NCBI GenBank assembly: GCA_010365175.1
Contig: JAAFGW010000016.1
Span: forward strand, 1 to 20,010
From: Sulfuriferula multivorans
Lineage (GTDB): Bacteria; Pseudomonadota; Gammaproteobacteria; Burkholderiales; Thiobacillaceae
DNA: 20,010 nt
Direction of reading: 5' to 3'
In this document: positions 13,224-18,690 of the stretch, piece after piece
Numbering within the stretch: position 1 is the first letter of the stretch
Layout of the letters: each line of letters begins with the position of its first letter
Made by a program: the position numbers and the translations under genes
The notes under the pieces: generated by a model
Databases searched by the model: none
The model's input: only the letters and a program-made list of their open reading frames with translations
What the model was told of the DNA's origin: nothing

Positions 13224-13443
13224 CCGTCTTTCCCTGAGTTCGTCCGCCCTTTTTAGCGACCATAGCCAAATCATCGAGGGAGCGGCGCAAGCGCCTTGCA
13301 AGGGGCTTTCGCGGCATAAAACGTCAATCCCCCGCAAGGCGCGCTGTGCGCGCGGGACATTGACATTTATTCCACGTCCTCTTGCATCCCTCGCCGATTC
13401 AGCCAAACCCGTCGCAAGGGCGAACGAACTCAGGGAAAGACGG
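13224..13443. repeat. Long inverted repeat (28-bp arms, 164-bp centre)
   Basis: Arm 13224-13251 (starts CCGTCTTTCCCTGAG) is complementary to arm 13416-13443 (ends CAGGGAAAGACGG) with a single mismatch. Weaker pairing continues on both sides: CTGCGC outside the left arm matches GCGCAG outside the right, and GCGAC...CGAGGGA inside matches a similar inner segment. The centre contains further hairpins, so the whole could fold into one large structure of about 220-240 nt. Confidence 0.8.
13323..13364. repeat. Stacked hairpin inside the long inverted repeat
   Basis: GTCAAT (13323-13328) pairs with ATTGAC (13359-13364), CCCGC (13331-13335) with GCGGG (13352-13356) and GCGC with GCGC around a TGT loop (13345-13347). 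The nested order gives a continuous hairpin with small bulges. Confidence 0.6.
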
Positions 13444-13559
13444 CAGCGCAGGCAAGCAAGCAACCCCGCCTACGCCGAAGCCGGGAAGCGGGGCTCCAGA
13501 ATCTAGGGAATCCGGCTGCCTGAACATCAAACCTCAAACCGAAGTAAAGGAGAAACACC

Positions 13560-13745
13560 ATGCCGTATCAGCTTTCACCTGCCACACCCCCGGAACACAC
13601 CGCCCCCCTCCCTCACTGGCCTGACCAGCGTCCGGCATACCACATGCCAAGAGGTCAGCGCATGGAGCCCGGCATCCTGCACGACCTGGTGCCGGTAGCT
13701 ATCGCGTTGGCCTTATTCGTTGGCTTCATCTGGCTGATTGCCTGA
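13560..13745 (+). CDS. 61-residue protein with C-terminal membrane anchor
   Basis: An AAAGGAG site lies 7 bases before the ATG. The N-terminal 40 residues are Pro- and His-rich and polar (MPYQLSPATPPEHTAPLP), and the last 20 form one membrane span (LVPVAIALALFVGFIWLIA) ending right at the stop. This is a tail-anchored layout, with the Pro-rich part probably in the cytoplasm. The leader is the end of the repeat-rich region. It is the first plus-strand gene before umuD, 159 bp away. A large imperfect hairpin (GGCGGG 13751-13756 with CCCGCC 13795-13800) follows the stop. No family recognised. Confidence 0.68.
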   Translation: MPYQLSPATPPEHTAPLPHWPDQRPAYHMPRGQRMEPGILHDLVPVAIALALFVGFIWLIA

Positions 13746-13881
13746 AAAAATGGCGGGTATTTGTTCAAGAGAGCGACTCGCTGTCCCCGAGCGCCCGCCC
13801 TGAATAATCTGGCGGTCTACCCCTGCGCAGATCCTCGCAGCGGGCATTGACCAGGCGACGTTGCCCCCGTTTCGCCAATCT

Positions 13882-13902
13882 TGATTTATGTTACATTTAT
13901 CA
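13882..13902. promoter_or_regulatory. 21-bp palindrome immediately before umuD (putative operator)
   Basis: The outer TGAT/ATCA and the inner ATGT-T-ACAT are perfectly symmetrical about position 13892; 16 of the 20 non-central bases are paired. It ends two bases before the ATG at 13905, so a bound protein would block transcription or translation start. It is not the canonical LexA box (CTGT-N8-ACAG), which is absent from 13746-13904. Confidence 0.6.
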
Positions 13903-13904
13903 GG

Positions 13905-14461
13905 ATGAAGCCATCAATCAAACCAACCCACGGGGGCCATCGGCCCGGTGCCGGTCGTCCGAAGGGCGAATCGACCAAGGTGATTCGCCTGCCTGTCAGT
14001 CTGGTGTCGGCGGTGCAGTCGCTGCGCGCGGCGCCGACCGGAGCCCAGGTTCCAAGCCCCCATGCCACGTCGCTGAAGCGGCCGCTGTTCGGCCACAAGG
14101 TGCGGGCGGGGTTTCCCTCACCGGCTGATGATTACGTCGAAGCCTGGCTCGATCTCAACGAGCTCCTGATCGAGCACAAGGACGCCACCTTCTTTCTCCG
14201 GGCCAGCGGCGACTCGATGACCGGTGCCGGCATCCAGGAAGGCAGCCTGCTGGTGGTGGATCGTGCACTCGAAGCCCGGCATGGCGACATCGTCATTGCC
14301 GTGATCGACGGCGAACTGACGGTGAAACGCCTGGAGAAGCGCCGGGGCAAGATACGGCTGGTGGCCGAGAACCGGCCTATGCACCGATCGAGCTAAAGGA
14401 CGGGCAGGAACTGAGCATCTGGGGGGTCGTCACCAGCATCATCCAGCGGATCAAGCGATGA
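13905..14461 (+). pseudogene. umuD: UmuD-like SOS autoprotease with N-terminal extension, frameshifted near the end
   Basis: The product matches UmuD, the LexA/S24-family protein that cleaves itself and then serves DNA polymerase V. The cleavage site is Ala68-Gly69 before FPSPADDYVE; the catalytic dyad is Ser104 (GDSM) and Lys141 (LTVKRL). All are 44 residues later than in E. coli UmuD, so about 44 residues are added in front (GGHRPGAGRPKGESTKVIRLP). The read frame ends early at 14394-14396. Adding one base in the CC at 14372-14373 restores the normal tail (AYAPIELKDGQEL, SIWGVVTSII) to a TGA at 14459-14461 that overlaps the umuC ATG. It is thus either a one-base deletion or a sequencing error. 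An upstream in-frame TTG (13881) is less likely as start. Confidence 0.88.
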
Positions 14462-15726
14462 GCTTCGCTCTGGTCGATGGCAACAACTTCTACGTTTCCT
14501 GTGAGCGGATGTTCAACCCGATGCTGGAGGGCAAGCCCATAGTGGTGCTGTCCAACAACGATGGCTGCGTGGTGGCCAGAAGTGCCGAGGTGAAAGCGCT
14601 GGGTGTGAAGATGGGCGAACCCTGGTTCAAGCTCAAGGCTCTGGCCAAAAGGCACGGCATCCTCGCCTATTCCAGCAACTACACCCTGTATGCCGACATG
14701 AGTAACCGCATGATGCGGGTGCTGAGTACCTATTCTCCGCAGCAGGAAATCTACAGCATCGACGAATGCTTCCTGGGTCTGGATGGCTTCTCCCCAGCCG
14801 AGTTTCCTGTCATGGGCCAGCGCATGCGCCAACATGTGAAGCAGTGGGTGGGTCTCCCGGTCTGCGTCGGCATCGCCCCCACCAAGACGCTGGCCAAGCT
14901 TGCCAACCATTGCGCCAAGAAAGACCTGGCCGGAGCCGAGGGGGTGTGCGACTTCGGGCAGATGAGTGCGGCGGAACTGGATAGTCTGTTCGGGCGCATC
15001 AAGGTGGGGGAAGTCTGGGGCGTAGGTCGGCGTCTTACGGAACGGCTGGCCGGACTCGGCATCGTCACCGTCCGCGACCTGCGCGATGCGGATGCCGGGA
15101 TGCTGCGCCGCGAGTTCTCGGTAGTGCTCGAACGCACAGTGCTGGAACTGCGCGGGTTCTCCTGCCTTGAGCTGGAAGAGCTGGCGCCTGCTAAAAAGCA
15201 GATCATGTCCTCGCGTTCCTTTAGCGCCTGCATCCACACCCTGCCCGAACTGGAAGAGGCAGTTTCCACCTACCTGGCCCGCGCCGCCGAAAAACTGCGT
15301 CGCCAGGGATCGGTGGCCGAAGCTGTCCAGGTGTTCATCCGCACCAATCCCTTCAACCAAAACCACCCTCAGTATCAGCAGGCGATTACCGTGCCGCTCA
15401 CCCAGGCCACCAGCGATACGGTGAGGCTGACTCGTGCAGCACTATGGGGACTGAAGCGCATCTACCGGCCAGGCTTTGCCTACCAGAAGGCCGGGGTGAT
15501 GCTAATGGACTTGCACCCCGACGGCCAAACTCAGGGCGTGCTGTTTGGCACAACCAGCCCGGGCCGGCCTGCGCTCATGCAGGTAATGGACCGGGCCAAT
15601 GCCAGATGGGGTCGCGGCACGCTCAGGCTGGCCGTCGAGGGGGCGAAGAAGCCGTGGCAGATGAAGCGCGATCACATGTCCCCGGCATACACGACCCGCT
15701 GGGAAGACCTGCCAAGGGTGAACTGA
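14458..15726 (+). CDS. umuC: Y-family DNA polymerase V catalytic subunit UmuC
   Basis: A 422-residue protein, full length for UmuC. Metal-binding acidic residues are in place: Asp7 (LVDGNNFYVSCER) and Asp102/Glu103 (YSIDECFLGLDG). The little-finger and C-terminal regions follow, with a clamp-binding motif QGVLF at 359-363 where E. coli has QLNLF, and the conserved end YTTRWEDLPRV. It carries out translesion synthesis with UmuD' after SOS induction. Its ATG overlaps the restored umuD stop (ATGA), so the two were coupled. The gene is intact although umuD is frameshifted. A 329-codon antisense frame across it is a shadow. Confidence 0.96.
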   Translation: MSFALVDGNNFYVSCERMFNPMLEGKPIVVLSNNDGCVVARSAEVKALGVKMGEPWFKLKALAKRHGILAYSSNYTLYADMSNRMMRVLSTYSPQQEIYSIDECFLGLDGFSPAEFPVMGQRMRQHVKQWVGLPVCVGIAPTKTLAKLANHCAKKDLAGAEGVCDFGQMSAAELDSLFGRIKVGEVWGVGRRLTERLAGLGIVTVRDLRDADAGMLRREFSVVLERTVLELRGFSCLELEELAPAKKQIMSSRSFSACIHTLPELEEAVSTYLARAAEKLRRQGSVAEAVQVFIRTNPFNQNHPQYQQAITVPLTQATSDTVRLTRAALWGLKRIYRPGFAYQKAGVMLMDLHPDGQTQGVLFGTTSPGRPALMQVMDRANARWGRGTLRLAVEGAKKPWQMKRDHMSPAYTTRWEDLPRVN

Positions 15727-15727
15727 G

Positions 15728-15799
15728 ATGTGCGGCCGCTTTGCCCTGAAGAACCCCAAGGCACTCAAGGCGGCGTTCGACCTGAAGAAAATACGCTGA
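15728..15799 (+). pseudogene. SRAP (YedK/HMCES) protein, N-terminal stump
   Basis: One base after the umuC stop starts MCGRFALKNPKALKAAFDLKK, ending at a TGA after 23 residues. MCGRFAL is the hallmark N-terminus of SRAP proteins, whose Cys2 forms a DNA-protein crosslink at abasic sites. The family is about 200-230 residues, so nearly all of the domain is missing. The truncation point is about 34 bp before the second copy of the duplicated block, so the loss probably came with that rearrangement. The neighbourhood umuD-umuC-SRAP fits an SOS operon. A 23-residue product keeping only Cys2 is unlikely to work. Confidence 0.85.
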
Positions 15800-15810
15800 C
15801 AATACGGTGA

Positions 15811-15939
15811 CTACAGGGAACGCTGCGGCGGACGCGTCATTAAGTGGCGAACAAGCATGGCAACGATCGCGGTCAGGGCGAGAACCAGAATGGCGCTGTC
15901 ACGCCAACCAACCGCCAGCACATCAAGTAATTCGGTCAA
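15811..15939 (-). pseudogene. Truncated second copy of the 71-residue membrane protein gene
   Basis: The frame starts MTELLDVLAVGWRDSAILV and matches the gene at 10122-10337 through the membrane span and RHLMTRP. At 15833 the homology ends and seven codons of unrelated sequence lead to a TAG (15811-15813). The acidic C-terminal half of the original is lost, leaving 42 residues. The ATGA overlap with the upstream 96-residue gene is preserved, so a shortened membrane peptide could still be made. Confidence 0.8.
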
Positions 15940-16259
15940 TTGTCGTCGCCGTACATCGTGCCCATTAAGAATGCATCGGTTTCGCGCCCGGCGGCGGTGC
16001 GTTTTTCTGCCGCCCTATGAACAAGCCCCAAAACAATGAATAGCGCAAATATCACTGCCCATACACCACCAAGCCAAGCGCCTAGCGCAAACATAAATGA
16101 CACACCAAGGATCGTGGGCAGCGCAGCTCGCAGCCCCGCATGCCCAAGCCAGAAAACCAAAAGAGCAATCATCACAAGAACAGGGATGAAGGGCAGTAAT
16201 TCATTGAGCGTATTTTCCATTTTCAATGCCTCTTATTTGTTTTGCATTATGCGCCAGCT
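15833..16259. repeat. Long duplicated block, copy 2
   Basis: This matches 10231-10657 without gaps at an offset of 5602 bp. Left of it lies the SRAP stump; right of it, four bases on, lies the stop of an unrelated 163-residue gene. Both edges therefore sit at gene ends, as at recombination breakpoints. Confidence 0.92.
15936..16226 (-). CDS. Small polytopic membrane protein, copy 2
   Basis: A 96-residue paralogue of the protein at 10334-10624, with the same length and about 70 identical positions. The core FMFALGAWLGGVWA and the end DAFLMGTMYG are kept, and many changes are conservative (I/L, M/V, K/R, S/T). Two or three membrane spans are predicted in the same places. AGAGG precedes the ATG. 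It is followed by the truncated partner gene (ATGA overlap) and preceded by the 163-residue soluble protein gene, unlike copy 1. Persistence of a full frame in both copies suggests both are used. Confidence 0.8.
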   Translation of the reverse strand: MKMENTLNELLPFIPVLVMIALLVFWLGHAGLRAALPTILGVSFMFALGAWLGGVWAVIFALFIVLGLVHRAAEKRTAAGRETDAFLMGTMYGDDN

Positions 16260-16262
16260 CAA

Positions 16263-16754
16263 TCAGCGCAGGACGGCAAGCGCCTGCCGGGCGGCCTCGA
16301 TGCCCGCCTGGTAGTCCGCTAAGCAGTCGTGGTGGTCCTGGCCAGCGTCGGGCCTGAGACGCGCAAGGTCATCAATCAGATCGCTGATCTCCACCAGCCT
16401 CCTGCTCGCCTCATGCGCGCGGATCCCATTGGGGCCGGCATCTGCCATGGCGACAAGGTTTTTGATGGCTTCCTCGCGCGTCTCGACGACGCCGCTGGCG
16501 CGCGCAAAAGACTTAAGCTCAAGCGCAGCCCAGTGCCATTTCCCCCCGTAAACTCCGCCGATCGGGGCATATCTGGAAAAGTTGAGCTCGACGCCATTTT
16601 TAGCTATCGATTTTGCGCCGCTGGCGCCGCGCCCCCTCTCCCTCCAGTCGAGTTCAGGCGCCAGCGCTTGCGCGGCCCGGACGGAGTCCGATTCGCGCAC
16701 TTCGTTTTCATCGCCGGGCGTGGATTCCTGGGCTGGTATTTGGTGACTATTCAT
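16263..16754 (-). CDS. Hypothetical protein, 163 residues
   Basis: A soluble protein of no recognised family with AAAGG 7 bases before the ATG. The N-terminal 45 residues are polar and probably disordered (MNSHQIPAQESTPGDENE). The middle holds an aromatic/Gly segment (ELNFSRYAPIGGVYGGKWHW), and the C-terminal half is helical and charged, with SRRLVEISDLIDDLARLRPD. It lies 36 bases upstream of the duplicated membrane-protein gene on the same strand and may be in its transcript. The stop is only 4 bases from the duplication edge. Nothing identifies a function. Confidence 0.72.
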   Translation of the reverse strand: MNSHQIPAQESTPGDENEVRESDSVRAAQALAPELDWRERGRGASGAKSIAKNGVELNFSRYAPIGGVYGGKWHWAALELKSFARASGVVETREEAIKNLVAMADAGPNGIRAHEASRRLVEISDLIDDLARLRPDAGQDHHDCLADYQAGIEAARQALAVLR

Positions 16755-16814
16755 TTTGCTGCGCCTTTAATGGGCCCGGCCTGCGGCCTGGACAATTACT
16801 GCTCGGGGTTGCGT

Positions 16815-16831
16815 CCCGGCCATAGGCCGGG
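16815..16831. other. Perfect hairpin CCCGGCC-ATA-GGCCGGG
   Basis: A 7-bp GC stem in the 117-bp gap between two minus-strand genes. No T-run follows on the minus strand. Other GC repeats (GGCCCGGCC, GGCCTGCGGCC) crowd the same gap. It may be a Rho-independent-like pause or a leader structure for the 163-residue gene. Confidence 0.45.
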
Positions 16832-16871
16832 TGGCTTTGTTTGGAACGCCCGGCTCGTGGGCCGGTCCGGT

Positions 16872-17324
16872 TTATGCGCTTGCCTCATCCCCCAACTGCC
16901 GATCAATAAGACTGCGCATCGCCTCTATCGTGTCGTGATGTGTCGCCGTCCGCGCCTCCGCCGAAAACTCAAGAAGCACCGCCATCGCCTCCCTGTGCGC
17001 ATTTTTGCGCAACAGCTCCACACCCACGCGGCCCGCGTATAACTGCGCTATCACCTCGGCGGTCGCGGATTTCGGCCTAACCCAATCTGTCAGGCTCGCG
17101 TCACCTCGGAAGCCTGCCACAAAAGCCTCAGCGAGCTCGTGCCTGCTCACTTCAACGCCCGCGCCCACACGCTCGTGGCTTACCGCAATCGCGTATGTCT
17201 CAGCCCCCTCGCTCCCAAGTTGCGGCCGGGTCCGGTCCCTGGTGGCGGCCTCACGGTAGCCGGCCAGGAACGCTTCTGCAATATCAACAATAATGTGCGC
17301 GTGCTCGTTGTTTATTTTGGTCAT
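16872..17324 (-). CDS. Hypothetical protein with internal repeat, 150 residues
   Basis: A soluble, helix-rich protein with an AAAGGA-type site before the ATG. It contains two similar segments, IAEAFLAGYREAATRD (residues 15-30) and LAEAFVAGFRGDASLTD (64-80), each followed by a Pro-containing stretch, suggesting an ancient duplication of about 49 residues. The C-terminal third (LLRKNAHREAMAVLLEFS) is amphipathic helix. No catalytic motif and no recognised family. It is part of a run of minus-strand genes, with a GC-rich leader hairpin shared with the 31-residue gene at 18441. Confidence 0.74.
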   Translation of the reverse strand: MTKINNEHAHIIVDIAEAFLAGYREAATRDRTRPQLGSEGAETYAIAVSHERVGAGVEVSRHELAEAFVAGFRGDASLTDWVRPKSATAEVIAQLYAGRVGVELLRKNAHREAMAVLLEFSAEARTATHHDTIEAMRSLIDRQLGDEASA

Positions 17325-17351
17325 GTCGCTTCCTTTTCAAAGTGTTGGTTT

Positions 17352-17377
17352 CCGGGTTCCCCCGGCGGATTAATGGC
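17352..17377 (-). repeat. Shared GC-rich leader element, copy A
   Basis: On the minus strand it reads CATTAATCCGCCGGGGG, two bases, CCCGG. It lies 28 bases before the start of the 150-residue gene. It matches 18568-18593 at 21 of 26 positions; the two loop bases differ while the CCGGG/CCCGG stem is kept, as expected for an RNA hairpin. Confidence 0.6.
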
Positions 17378-17383
17378 TTGGTT

Positions 17384-17851
17384 TTAGTCGTCGGTTTCGG
17401 CTTCCTCGATTTTCTGTTTCAGAGCATCGAGAATTGCTTTTTCCCACTTGTCCTTCCACTCAAACTGCTCACCGCCTGCAACAGTCAAGCCCACCGCTTT
17501 CTCCGCACATTTTTTAGAGAAGAGTCGATCGATGATTTCCTGATTGTCGAAATCGTCCGCTCTCTGGTCGATGCCTTGCTTCTCACACTCGGCGCGGATG
17601 TCCTCGCCGCCGATTCCAGCGTCGATCGCCAGCAGGAACACCAGGCCGCGGATGTTTCTCTCGGACGTGCCGGCCATGACAAAGCAGCGGTCCGGCAGGA
17701 AAAAACAAAGGTGGCTGGCGCCATCAACCTGCGCAGGCTCAACTTCGCCGCATTCGTTTGCAAGCGCGTCGAAATTTTCTTCCACAATATCGCGGATTTT
17801 TTCCTTGGTGATCGAGTTGATGTCAGTGATGGATTCGGTGATGAAGTGCAT
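17384..17851 (-). CDS. Hypothetical acidic protein, 155 residues
   Basis: A soluble, strongly acidic protein with an AAAGGAG site 8 bases before the ATG. It begins MHFITESITDINSITKEKI and ends in a Glu/Asp-rich helix (KQKIEEAETDD). Four Cys (in NECGE, HLCFFL, DRCFVM and AECEK) and a fifth in KKCAEK are scattered rather than in metal-binding pairs. I recognise no domain. It is upstream of the 150-residue gene (59-base gap) on the same strand. Its overall composition (acidic, cysteine-containing) would fit a small partner or inhibitor protein, but this is only a guess. Confidence 0.74.
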   Translation of the reverse strand: MHFITESITDINSITKEKIRDIVEENFDALANECGEVEPAQVDGASHLCFFLPDRCFVMAGTSERNIRGLVFLLAIDAGIGGEDIRAECEKQGIDQRADDFDNQEIIDRLFSKKCAEKAVGLTVAGGEQFEWKDKWEKAILDALKQKIEEAETDD

Positions 17852-17883
17852 GGTGTTTCTCCTTTGATAATTGATGAGGCTGG

Positions 17884-17912
17884 TTTATAAAATTATTTTG
17901 CAAGCTAACTAA
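17884..17912 (-). promoter_or_regulatory. Possible promoter of the 155-residue gene
   Basis: On the minus strand a good -10 box TATAAA (17889-17884) has a weak -35 TTAGTT (17912-17907) at 17 bp, in an AT-rich patch ending about 33 bases before the ATG. Confidence 0.35.
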
Positions 17913-17935
17913 CAGTCCTGATATTTGGCCGGGCT

Positions 17936-17990
17936 TAAAAGTACCAACCCCCCACCCGGAATCCCTCGCTCAGCAAGGGGCGGTGGGTTT
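17936..17990 (-). terminator. Possible terminator after the DUF6573-like gene
   Basis: On the minus strand AACCCACC pairs with GGT-GGGTT across a 3-base bulge, with an inner CCCT/AGGG stem, and TTTT follows a few bases later. It starts about 10 bases past the stop. The stem is imperfect. Confidence 0.4.
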
Positions 17991-17999
17991 CCTTCGGTT

Positions 18000-18413
18000 T
18001 CAATTCTCGCCCGGCAGCATGATCGTGATGACAGGCTCGCCGCTGTCGCCTGGGCCGATGGCGCAAACCAGGTCAACCAGTCTCGGGCGCCACGCCTTAC
18101 CACCGCGCGGGATCCGGGAAACCAGAAACTTCAACGTCCAGCCAAGCCCAAGCCTGTTGCGCGCGACTGCCAGGTTCGCCATAAACAACACGTCCCACAA
18201 ACGCCAATCCTCGTCTTGATGGGGCTGTCGCTGGCCGTCCTTGTCTGTCCATTTCACACAGTCCGTCCAGGCCGCGAGACTCAGTGCGACCGGCACGACG
18301 AAGAGTGCTTCCTTCGCGGCTTCTGTCACGTCGATCAGAATGCCGTCCTCGATCGCTTGCGCGCGGCTGTAGGCGTGAACCACCTCTCCGAAAACTTCAT
18401 TCATGGTGTTCAT
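18000..18413 (-). CDS. DUF6573-like protein
   Basis: A 137-residue soluble protein. The start (MNEVFGEVVHAYSRAQAIEDGILIDVTEAAKEA), the segment VPVALSLAAWTDCVKW and the block WRLWDVLFMANLAVAR match my memory of the DUF6573 family, found mostly on plasmids, phages and integrative elements and of unknown function. AAGGGG lies 6 bases before the first ATG; a second in-frame ATG is three codons later. The first 15 bases around the start (ACATGAACACCATGA) are repeated exactly at the start of the 28-residue frame at 18777. It is a marker of a mobile-element backbone. Confidence 0.8.
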   Translation of the reverse strand: MNTMNEVFGEVVHAYSRAQAIEDGILIDVTEAAKEALFVVPVALSLAAWTDCVKWTDKDGQRQPHQDEDWRLWDVLFMANLAVARNRLGLGWTLKFLVSRIPRGGKAWRPRLVDLVCAIGPGDSGEPVITIMLPGEN

Positions 18414-18440
18414 GTGTGTCCCCTTGTGGTCGTGAGCTAG

Positions 18441-18536
18441 TTAGGAAATCAGGTAGATAAGGGCGACGATGACGGGCAGCAGGCTAGGTTCGGCCCGGTT
18501 GGTGCGGTTGCTGGTGATTCTGGCTTGCTGGTTCAT
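18441..18536 (-). CDS. 31-residue peptide with C-terminal membrane span
   Basis: The frame reads MNQQARITSNRTNRAEPS, a basic polar start, and then LLPVIVALIYLIS, a short hydrophobic end at the stop. It lies 27 bases before the DUF6573-like gene and probably in its transcript. The ribosome site (AAAGAAAG) is weak. The frame is open further upstream to 18701, but those codons cover a promoter, a palindrome and the GC-rich leader, so the short form is preferred. Confidence 0.55.
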   Translation of the reverse strand: MNQQARITSNRTNRAEPSLLPVIVALIYLIS

Positions 18537-18567
18537 TTTGCTTTCTTTTTTAAGCTCGCTTGTAATA

Positions 18568-18593
18568 CCGGGAGCCCCCGGCGGGTTGATGAC
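18568..18593 (-). repeat. Shared GC-rich leader element, copy B
   Basis: On the minus strand it reads CATCAACCCGCCGGGGG, two bases, CCCGG, 32 bases before the 31-residue gene. It is the partner of 17352-17377 with the stem conserved and the loop changed. Confidence 0.6.
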
Positions 18594-18608
18594 AATTTGT
18601 GTGCTGAA

Positions 18609-18623
18609 AACGTAAGTTACGTT
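18609..18623. promoter_or_regulatory. Palindrome AACGTAA-G-TTACGTT (putative operator)
   Basis: A perfect 15-bp palindrome. Written as AACGT-N5-ACGTT it has the same half-sites and spacing as 10868-10882. It overlaps the -10 box of the candidate promoter for the 31-residue and DUF6573-like genes, a natural position for a repressor site. Confidence 0.55.
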
Positions 18624-18647
18624 AACGGCAAGCCCCCCAAAAGTCAA
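18619..18647 (-). promoter_or_regulatory. Candidate promoter of the 31-residue/DUF6573-like unit
   Basis: On the minus strand TTGACT (18647-18642) and a weak -10 TAACGT (18624-18619) are exactly 17 bp apart. The -10 box lies in the AACGT palindrome. Confidence 0.45.
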
Positions 18648-18670
18648 GGCGAAATTGTTAAAATATTCAA

Positions 18671-18689
18671 CGATATCATATAGATATCG
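18671..18689. promoter_or_regulatory. 19-bp AT-rich palindrome CGATATC-ATATA-GATATCG
   Basis: Perfect 7-bp arms around ATATA in the most AT-rich patch of the island (about 18650-18715). On the minus strand TTGATT (18701-18696) stands 17 bp before TGATAT (18678-18673), overlapping it. A protein-binding site is likely by its symmetry; its partner is unknown. Confidence 0.45.
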
Positions 18690-18690
18690 A

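Larger units (their letters stand above)
12687..13559. other. 873-bp stretch without a convincing gene, rich in inverted repeats
   Basis: Both strands have open frames of up to about 90 codons, but none has a ribosome site and all translate to Arg/Cys-rich or low-plausibility protein. Instead the DNA is packed with hairpins: 12828-12855, 12918-12943, ACGGC/GCCGT near 13036-13048, CACCGGCTTCG (13104-13114) with CGAAGCCGGTG (13198-13208), the 28-bp pair 13224-13251/13416-13443, and 13323-13364. It separates minus-strand genes on the left from plus-strand genes on the right. It could be an origin of transfer or replication, a large noncoding RNA, or a divergent control region. Confidence 0.6.

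Noticed and set aside
13305..13375. Insertion sequence or transposase remnants near the long inverted repeat
   Set aside because: The inverted arms suggest a mobile unit, but no transposase fragment or target duplication could be recognised.
12953..13463. Two minus-strand frames of about 90 codons
   Set aside because: Their composition is Arg/Gly/Cys-rich, they have no ribosome sites, and they read through hairpins and one arm of the long inverted repeat.
12687..13559. CRISPR array
   Set aside because: Repeats here are inverted or a single diverged direct pair; there is no regular repeat-spacer pattern here or elsewhere in the window.
13746..13904. Canonical LexA (SOS) box before umuD
   Set aside because: CTGT-N8-ACAG was searched for by eye and not found; only the different 21-bp palindrome is present.
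14377..15366. 329-codon minus-strand frame
   Set aside because: It is entirely antisense to umuC, whose motifs are unmistakable, and its His/Gln-rich translation matches nothing known.
17909..18103. 64-codon minus-strand frame
   Set aside because: It overlaps the end of the DUF6573-like gene and its hairpin in another phase and has no start signals.
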